From NCBI GenBank assembly GCA_013298675.1, contig JAAFIJ010000137.1, positions 1 to 7,300 of the forward strand: a stretch of DNA of 7,300 nt, read 5' to 3'. The notes beneath the pieces are model-generated. The model saw nothing but the letters and a program-made list of their open reading frames with translations. It made no database searches and was not told the DNA's origin. Positions 1 through 4,524 of this stretch are shown one piece after another (within the stretch, counting starts at the first letter, position 1; every line of letters begins with the position of its first letter). A program made the position numbers and the translations under genes. The DNA is from Rhodobacterales bacterium (GTDB taxonomy: Bacteria; Pseudomonadota; Alphaproteobacteria; Rhodobacterales; Rhodobacteraceae).

Positions 1-54
1 CAGGACTATGAATTCACAATTCGTTAAGATATTACAACCACTTTCGCAGACGCA
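1..54. other. Short non-coding edge downstream of mltG
   Basis: These bases follow the mltG TAG stop on the minus strand. I see no open frame of useful length, no GC-rich hairpin with a T-run, and no RNA gene. A small dyad, GAATT-CAC-AATTC at 10-22, is the only structure and is too short to interpret. Confidence 0.5.
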
Positions 55-1242
55 CTAAGGGGATGGCGCGGCGACTTTGCCATTTGCAGCATCTTCAGCC
101 TGCTGGGCCTCGATCGCGCGCCAGTTGGCCACGTTTTTGTTATGCTCTTCCAAGGTTTCCGCGAAAGCATGGCCACCAGATCCATCTGCCACAAAGAAGA
201 TGAACTTTGATGTCTCTGGATTGAGTGCGGCTTCAAGGCTTAACCGTCCCGGGTTTGCGATTGGTGTCGGCGGCATCCCATTGATAACATAGGTGTTATA
301 AGGTGTCTCGCGGCGCAGTTCGCTTTGACGCAAACCGCGACCCAAGACGCCTTCTCCCTTGGTGATCCCATAGATCACCGTGGGATCGGTTTGCAACTTC
401 ATCCCCTGCGAAATTCGATTCAAAAACACAGATGCCACCAACTTGCGCTCTTCAGGAATGCCAGTTTCCTTCTCGACGATCGACGCCATGATCAGCGCCT
501 CTTCGGGTGATTTATAAGGAAGTCCCTCTGCACGTTTGGACCACAACTCGGCAAGATCAGCAGATTGACGCGCCTGCATTTGGGCGATCAAGTCAGCGCG
601 CAGTGCGCCTTTCTCGACCTCATAGCTAAACGGTGAAAGGGATCCTTCGGCCGGCACTGCATCAATCGTGCCGTCCAGAAAATCAGCGCGACGCAGGGAT
701 TCGACGACTTGCCAGCTGGTAACCCCTTCGGCCAAGGTAATACGCCACCGCAGATCAGAGTCTTGCGCGGCCCCAACATAGGCTGCCGGAACCGCATCCA
801 CGGCCGGATCAAACTTGGACACCTCGACATAGCGGTTGGTAGCAGGATCCAATTCGCTAAGAACCACAGTTGCACTGGCGACTGAAACGCGGAAATTGAC
901 TTCACGGCCACAGGTCGACTGGCCGCTTTGGGTCAAAGTCGCCAAAATCTGATCCATTGGCGTATTGGGTTGCAACAGATAGCTGCCGAACTTTAGCCCC
1001 TGAGCCCGGCCAGAATAATCCGCACCAATCCGAAAAATGCGCGCATCAGATACCGCACCGTCAGATTCCAGAGTGCGACTGACTTCGCCCAACGTCGCTC
1101 CCTTTTCGACGCGAAAGCAAATAGCGGTTTGCAGCGGGCCCGCTTGGGTAAAGGCTTTGCGCCCCCATGCCAGAACGCCAGCAGCCACCACCAGAACAAC
1201 GATGAACAGCGTCAATGCATTTGAGGCAACAGACCGCCACAT
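55..1242 (-). CDS. mltG: Endolytic murein transglycosylase MltG (YceG-like)
   Basis: A 395-residue inner-membrane enzyme that cuts nascent peptidoglycan glycan strands in the periplasm, releasing them from the synthesis machinery. One N-terminal membrane anchor (about residues 9-26) is followed by a LysM-like subdomain (about 42-103) and the catalytic YceG domain (about 168-380). The signature IVEKET is at 255-260; Glu259 aligns, from my memory of the E. coli protein, with its catalytic Glu218. LQTDPTVIYGI (283-293), a TPYNTY motif, and FFVADGSGGHAF near the C-terminus are all typical. About 55-60 extra residues separate the LysM-like part from the catalytic part compared with E. coli, and the family motif PDT is PFS at 204-206. 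The start ATG overlaps the fabF stop as TGATG with no strong ribosome site of its own, so translation is probably coupled to fabF. The stop is TAG. The family assignment is secure; activity is inferred. Confidence 0.95.
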   Translation of the reverse strand: MWRSVASNALTLFIVVLVVAAGVLAWGRKAFTQAGPLQTAICFRVEKGATLGEVSRTLESDGAVSDARIFRIGADYSGRAQGLKFGSYLLQPNTPMDQILATLTQSGQSTCGREVNFRVSVASATVVLSELDPATNRYVEVSKFDPAVDAVPAAYVGAAQDSDLRWRITLAEGVTSWQVVESLRRADFLDGTIDAVPAEGSLSPFSYEVEKGALRADLIAQMQARQSADLAELWSKRAEGLPYKSPEEALIMASIVEKETGIPEERKLVASVFLNRISQGMKLQTDPTVIYGITKGEGVLGRGLRQSELRRETPYNTYVINGMPPTPIANPGRLSLEAALNPETSKFIFFVADGSGGHAFAETLEEHNKNVANWRAIEAQQAEDAANGKVAAPSP

Positions 1243-2504
1243 CAGACGCGCACTTTCCCAAGCACAAGGCTCGCATTGGTGCCGCCAAACCCAAACGAAT
1301 TTGATAGCGCGATGTCGATCTTGCGATGAACGGCCTTGTTCGGTGCCAAATCCAGTTTTGGCGCTACGGCCGGATTATCAAGGTTGATCGTAGGCGGGGC
1401 GACTTGATCTCGAATGGCAAGTACACAGAAAATCGCCTCAACCGCACCTGCAGCCCCCAGAAGGTGGCCGATAGATGATTTGGTTGACGACATGGTGGCC
1501 TTTGCCGCCGCATCGCCCATCAAACGCTCTACTGCGCCCAGTTCTATGGTATCAGCCATCGTCGAGGTGCCATGTGCGTTGATATAGTCAATATCAGCCG
1601 CCGACACCCCTGCCCGCTTCAGCGCCATTTCCATGCTGCGGTACCCGCCTTCGCCATCCTCGGAAGGTGCAGTGATATGGTGGGCGTCCCCCGACAAACC
1701 GTAACCTAGAACTTCTGCATAAATCTTGGCGCCGCGCGCCAAAGCATGTTCGTATTCTTCCAAGACGACAACGCCCGCACCCTCTCCCATCACGAACCCG
1801 TCACGATCCGCATCATAGGGACGTGACGCCTTGGTCGGATCGTCGGCGCGTTTGGTGGACAACGCTTTGCAAGCATTGAATCCAGCGATCCCAATTTCAC
1901 TGATCGGGGCCTCGGCTCCACCCGCAACCATCACATCCGCGTCGCCCCATTGGATTAGGCGGGCTGCATCACCGATCGCGTGGGCACCTGTTGAACAGGC
2001 TGTTACGACAGCATGGTTCGGGCCCTTAAACCCAAATCGGATGGAAACTTGTCCTGAAATCAGATTGATCAGCGATCCGGGAATGAAAAAAGGCGAGACG
2101 CGCTTTGGTCCCTTTTCTTTGATCAAAACGGCGGTTTCAGCAATCGACGTCAGTCCGCCAATCCCCGAGCCAATCATCACACCTGTCCGGCATCTATCTT
2201 CATGCGTTTCAGGAACCCAGCCGGAATCATTCACGGCCTGAACCGCTGCGGTCATGCCGTAAAGGATAAAGTCATCAACCTTTCTACGGTCCTTCGCCTC
2301 CATCCAGTCGTCTGGATTGAAGGTGCCATCGGTGCCATCCCCATGCGGGATCTCACAGGCATATTGCGTCACCACGTTGCTTGCATCAAACCGAGTGATC
2401 GGCCCCGCACCGGACTTTCCGGCCAAAAGGCGGCTCCAGGTTTCTTCAACGCCGCACGCAAGCGGAGTGATCATGCCAAGACCCGTGATGACAACTCGCC
2501 GCAT
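1242..2504 (-). CDS. fabF: Beta-ketoacyl-ACP synthase II (FabF/KAS II)
   Basis: A 420-residue cytoplasmic condensing enzyme of type II fatty acid synthesis. It joins malonyl-ACP to an acyl-ACP with loss of CO2 and in known members drives elongation of C16:1 to C18:1. The thiolase-fold Cys-His-His triad is intact: Cys170 in VVTACSTGAH, His311 in NAHGTST and His347 in SSIGHLLGAAG, with conserved Lys342. The glycine-rich C-terminal loop SNSFGFGGTN (401-410) carries the likely gatekeeper Phe406. The N-terminus RRVVITGLGMITPL is standard and the length matches the family, about 410-420. The start ATG at 2502-2504 is preceded by AGGGG at a 6-base spacing, supporting it. It is the first gene of a two-gene unit with mltG, a pairing common in proteobacteria. 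The acyl carrier protein gene that usually lies directly upstream is absent; a divergent efflux operon is there instead. A KAS I (FabB) identity is less likely given the mltG linkage and the KAS II-like motifs. Confidence 0.96.
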   Translation of the reverse strand: MRRVVITGLGMITPLACGVEETWSRLLAGKSGAGPITRFDASNVVTQYACEIPHGDGTDGTFNPDDWMEAKDRRKVDDFILYGMTAAVQAVNDSGWVPETHEDRCRTGVMIGSGIGGLTSIAETAVLIKEKGPKRVSPFFIPGSLINLISGQVSIRFGFKGPNHAVVTACSTGAHAIGDAARLIQWGDADVMVAGGAEAPISEIGIAGFNACKALSTKRADDPTKASRPYDADRDGFVMGEGAGVVVLEEYEHALARGAKIYAEVLGYGLSGDAHHITAPSEDGEGGYRSMEMALKRAGVSAADIDYINAHGTSTMADTIELGAVERLMGDAAAKATMSSTKSSIGHLLGAAGAVEAIFCVLAIRDQVAPPTINLDNPAVAPKLDLAPNKAVHRKIDIALSNSFGFGGTNASLVLGKVRV

Positions 2505-2510
2505 ATCCTG

Positions 2511-2515
2511 CCCCT
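2511..2515 (-). promoter_or_regulatory. Ribosome binding site of fabF
   Basis: On the minus strand the bases before the fabF ATG read AGGGG followed by CAGGAT and then ATG. The AGGGG gives a good Shine-Dalgarno match at 6-base spacing and supports the chosen start. Confidence 0.6.
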
Positions 2516-2539
2516 GTGATTATTGCTATCTTGGCTCTG

Positions 2540-2568
2540 GTGATACACGGCACCCAGTCCGCGCGCAA
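2540..2568 (-). promoter_or_regulatory. Candidate sigma70-type promoter for fabF-mltG
   Basis: Read on the minus strand, TTGCGC (2563-2568) and TATCAC (2540-2545) are separated by exactly 17 bases. They match the -35 and -10 consensus at 4 of 6 and 4 of 6 positions. The start of transcription would fall near 2533, giving a leader of about 28 bases that contains the fabF ribosome site. This is pattern matching only; short promoters in this GC range arise by chance, so it is a candidate. Confidence 0.35.
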
Positions 2569-2601
2569 CAAGCAGCCAAACTCTTGGGAAAAGTTGCGCC
2601 G

Positions 2602-2611
2602 ATGAATGAGC
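2602..2611 (+). repeat. Partial copy of the operator half-site
   Basis: ATGAATGAGC matches 9 of 10 bases of the left arm (ATGAATGAAC) of the palindrome at 2664-2683. It lies 62 bases upstream, about six helical turns, on the same face of the DNA. No right arm follows it. It could be a weak auxiliary site for the TetR regulator or a chance match. Confidence 0.3.
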
Positions 2612-2630
2612 GAAACCAATTGGTCTTCGC
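2610..2630. repeat. Imperfect inverted repeat between the divergent promoters
   Basis: GCGAA, then the perfect 10-base palindrome ACCAATTGGT, then one extra C, then TTCGC. Apart from the single unpaired base this is a 20-base dyad. It lies just upstream of the efflux -35 box (2638) and 41 bases from the candidate fabF -35 box. No poly-T tract follows, so it is not a terminator. It may be a binding site for a second regulator; the protein is unknown. Confidence 0.4.
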
Positions 2631-2637
2631 TTTTGAG

Positions 2638-2666
2638 TTGACGAACACCGTCAAAACGAACATATG
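2638..2666 (+). promoter_or_regulatory. Candidate promoter of the tetR-adaptor-RND operon
   Basis: TTGACG (2638-2643, 5 of 6 to the -35 consensus) is followed after 17 bases by CATATG (2661-2666). The alternative -10 box TATGAA (2663-2668) is a better match but sits at 19-base spacing. Either places the transcription start at about 2673-2676, in the centre of the 20-bp palindrome. This is the arrangement expected when a TetR repressor blocks its own promoter. The -10 is weak, so the promoter call is moderate. Confidence 0.5.
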
Positions 2667-2683
2667 AATGAACGTTCATTCAT
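2664..2683. promoter_or_regulatory. Perfect 20-bp palindrome, probable TetR operator
   Basis: ATGAATGAACGTTCATTCAT is identical to its reverse complement over all 20 bases, with no spacer. Perfect or near-perfect dyads of this length directly in front of a TetR-family gene are the usual operators of these dimeric repressors. It overlaps the likely -10 box and transcription start, so binding would block RNA polymerase. It also contains the most upstream in-frame ATG of the regulator gene, which is therefore unlikely to be the real start. The palindrome is directly visible; the binding partner is inferred from position. Confidence 0.8.
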
Positions 2684-2687
2684 GGAA
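2684..2687 (+). promoter_or_regulatory. Ribosome binding site deciding the tetR start
   Basis: GGAA lies 6 bases before the ATG at 2694. The in-frame ATGs at 2664 and 2682 have no purine-rich Shine-Dalgarno match at a suitable distance. This favours translation from 2694. Confidence 0.5.
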
Positions 2688-2693
2688 CTTTCA

Positions 2694-3326
2694 ATGAATC
2701 AGACCGCGGACCATCAACCTACGCCCCTTTTGGCATCTGAAAAGCGCAGCGCTGAAATCCTCGACAAGGTAAAGGTCGCCTTTGCCGAAAAGGGTTTTGA
2801 TGGCGCGTCGATGCAGGATCTTGCGCGCGCGGCCGGTATGAGCGTTGGCAACTTCTATCGATATTTCCCGTCCAAAGCCTCTATCGTCGAAGGATTGGTC
2901 GCGGTGGATCTGGCCGATATGGAGCATGACTTCATCGAAGTGTTCAGCGCGCCCAACCCGATGCAGCGGTTGCGCGAATTGATCCACCTGCGCATCCCAA
3001 TGCACCGTGAAAATCACGATGGTCGGCTTTGGGCCGAAATTACTGCCGTGGCCTTGCGCAAACCCGAAATTGCCGCCTCCGCATGTAAAATGGAAAGCTG
3101 TGTCTCGCGCAGTTTGACGGCTGTCTTTTCGTTGCACACGGGGCTTTCGATGCCAGAGGCGGAAGCGCGCTTTGCGACCCAAGCCTCCTTCATTGTTATG
3201 TTGATCAAGTCGGCGGCAATGATTGGGCCACATAACTGCGCTGATCATGACGCGCTTTGCGCAATGGTCATCAACACAATTGACAAAACTCTTAACGAAA
3301 TTTCTTCCTTCCGCCCGAAAGGCTGA
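2694..3326 (+). CDS. TetR/AcrR-family transcriptional regulator of the efflux operon
   Basis: A 210-residue one-component repressor expected to bind DNA as a dimer and release it when a ligand enters its C-terminal pocket. The N-terminal TetR helix-turn-helix domain spans about residues 18-64: AFAEKGFDGASMQDLARAAG leads to the recognition segment MSVGNFYRYFPSK (49-61), all hallmark TetR residues. The C-terminal part (about 70-210) is helical and variable, as expected for ligand and dimer contacts; its ligand cannot be read from sequence. I chose ATG 2694 over the longer frame from 2664 (220 residues) because the extra codons are operator palindrome and a ribosome site precedes 2694. The ATG at 2682 is a third option. 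It is first in an operon with the adaptor and pump genes (2-base gap to the adaptor), so it very probably represses them and itself. An activator role is possible but less usual. Confidence 0.92.
   Translation: MNQTADHQPTPLLASEKRSAEILDKVKVAFAEKGFDGASMQDLARAAGMSVGNFYRYFPSKASIVEGLVAVDLADMEHDFIEVFSAPNPMQRLRELIHLRIPMHRENHDGRLWAEITAVALRKPEIAASACKMESCVSRSLTAVFSLHTGLSMPEAEARFATQASFIVMLIKSAAMIGPHNCADHDALCAMVINTIDKTLNEISSFRPKG
3318..3322 (+). promoter_or_regulatory. Ribosome binding site of the adaptor gene
   Basis: AAAGG lies 6 bases before the ATG at 3329 and inside the last codons of the tetR gene. The regulator stop (TGA, 3324-3326) falls between the site and the start, implying translational coupling. 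Confidence 0.6.
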
Positions 3327-3328
3327 CC

Positions 3329-4513
3329 ATGCGCCAGTTTTCCATGACTCTCATTGCTCTTGTCGCCTTCATGCAAATCGCGCCTTTGGCCGTTCAAGCA
3401 GAAGCGACGGCACAAGTCCAATCGACACCCCAAACCCTGCCTGCCATCACCGTGGTCCAGGTCCAAAAACGGATGCTACGCGACAGTGTCTTGGTGTCAG
3501 GTTTGATTGCCCCGGTGGAGCAGGTTCAAGTGGCTCCACTAGTGGAAGGTCAGCCGATTGAGGCTTTGCTTGCTGACGTGGGCGATATGGTGACAGCGGG
3601 CCAAGTGCTGGCCCGCTTGTCAACGACGACTTTGACCTTGCAAAAGGCACAACTGACCGCGTCGCGCGCCTCGGCGCTTGCAATGATTGCCCAGTCAGAA
3701 GCACAATTGATTGATGCACAAAGCAGCGCCGACGAGGCGCTTCGGGTGTCGGCCAGAACCAAGGCTTTGTTTGACCAAGGCAACTCCTCACAAGCAGCAC
3801 TTGATAAGGCTAATGCAGGATCAGTGTCAGCAACCTCACGTTTGGCGATTGCGACACAGTCGCTAGAGGCATCGCGGGCCAATCTGGCCCTTTCGGATGC
3901 GCAATTGTCAAATCTGGACCTGCAGCTCTCGCGGACAGAGGTCAAGGCCCCCGTCGCCGGCGAAGTTACCGACCGAAATGCACAAATTGGCGCGATTGCG
4001 TCGGCCTCTGGTCCGGCCATGTTTACACTGATCAGAGGCGCAGAACTTGAATTGCAGGCTGATGTGGCCGAGGGTGATATGCAGCGCTTAGCGCCGGGCC
4101 AAGAGGTGACACTGATTGTGGCCTCAAGCACAGACCCTCTAAAGGGGACCGTCAGATTGATCGAACCCACGATTGATGCCGTAACCCGCCAGGGACGCAT
4201 CCGCATTGCTGTGAACCCAAATCACATCATCCGTTCGGGCATGTTTGCGCAAGCCGAAGTCCTCATTTCGAACCGAGAAGTACTGGCTTTGCCCGCGACC
4301 GCCATTGGGCAAGAACAGAACAATGCCCACACCATGCAGATCACGGATGGTCGCGCCAAGATGATCCAAATCACGATTGGCGTGCGTGATAATGGCTGGG
4401 TCGAAGTGACAAGCGGGATCAACCTAGATGACACGGTTGTGGCCAAAGCAGGCGCTTTTGTGCGTGACGGGGATCAGGTCAATCCCATTCCTATGTCCGC
4501 TGAAACCAACTAA
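3329..4513 (+). CDS. RND efflux periplasmic adaptor subunit (HlyD/AcrA membrane fusion family)
   Basis: A 394-residue periplasmic protein that would bridge the inner-membrane RND pump and an outer-membrane channel. The N-terminus is a signal peptide with a hydrophobic core at about residues 7-21 and a likely type I cleavage site AVQA/EA at 24/25. No lipobox cysteine is present, so it is probably not a lipoprotein, unlike AcrA. The order is typical: first lipoyl half (about 62-100, with GDMVTAGQVLARL), alpha-helical hairpin rich in Ala, Gln, Ser and Leu (about 102-200), second lipoyl half (about 201-235, EVKAPVAGEVTDR), beta-barrel (about 238-315), and membrane-proximal domain (about 316-394, with ALPATAIG). 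Length matches the family. It follows the regulator by 2 bases and precedes the pump gene by 11, so the three are almost certainly co-transcribed and the adaptor and pump work together. The substrate is not predictable. Confidence 0.94.
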   Translation: MRQFSMTLIALVAFMQIAPLAVQAEATAQVQSTPQTLPAITVVQVQKRMLRDSVLVSGLIAPVEQVQVAPLVEGQPIEALLADVGDMVTAGQVLARLSTTTLTLQKAQLTASRASALAMIAQSEAQLIDAQSSADEALRVSARTKALFDQGNSSQAALDKANAGSVSATSRLAIATQSLEASRANLALSDAQLSNLDLQLSRTEVKAPVAGEVTDRNAQIGAIASASGPAMFTLIRGAELELQADVAEGDMQRLAPGQEVTLIVASSTDPLKGTVRLIEPTIDAVTRQGRIRIAVNPNHIIRSGMFAQAEVLISNREVLALPATAIGQEQNNAHTMQITDGRAKMIQITIGVRDNGWVEVTSGINLDDTVVAKAGAFVRDGDQVNPIPMSAETN

Positions 4514-4517
4514 GGGG
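4512..4517 (+). promoter_or_regulatory. Ribosome binding site of the RND pump gene
   Basis: AAGGGG overlaps the TAA stop of the adaptor gene and lies 7 bases before the pump ATG at 4525. A strong site merged with the upstream stop suggests coupled translation of adaptor and pump. Confidence 0.65.
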
Positions 4518-4524
4518 CAGACCG

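Noticed and set aside
10..22. Small dyad GAATT-CAC-AATTC downstream of mltG, considered as a terminator or operator.
   Set aside because: The arms are only 5 AT-rich base pairs with no T-run following in the direction of transcription, so it is too weak to call.
2446..2679. A 77-codon minus-strand frame spanning the intergenic region, considered as a possible missing acpP.
   Set aside because: It lacks the DSL phosphopantetheine motif and acidic composition of acyl carrier protein, overlaps the fabF 5' end in another frame, and begins in the TetR operator.
2678..2699. Possible leader hairpin ATTCAT...ATGAAT that would cover the tetR start codon.
   Set aside because: A 6-bp AT-rich stem is marginally stable at best, and its left arm belongs to the operator palindrome. 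The ATGAAT repeats here are better explained by the operator and chance.
2691..3248. A 185-codon open frame on the minus strand opposite the TetR gene.
   Set aside because: It is antisense to a clear TetR coding sequence, has low-complexity composition rich in His, Arg and Gly with no recognisable domain, and has no ribosome site. It is a shadow of the real gene's codon bias.
3550..4206. A 218-codon open frame on the minus strand opposite the adaptor gene.
   Set aside because: It is rich in Ser, Ala and Cys with no domain or hydrophobic pattern of a real protein, and it lies opposite a well-supported adaptor gene. It is explained by the Ala- and Gln-rich helical hairpin on the plus strand.
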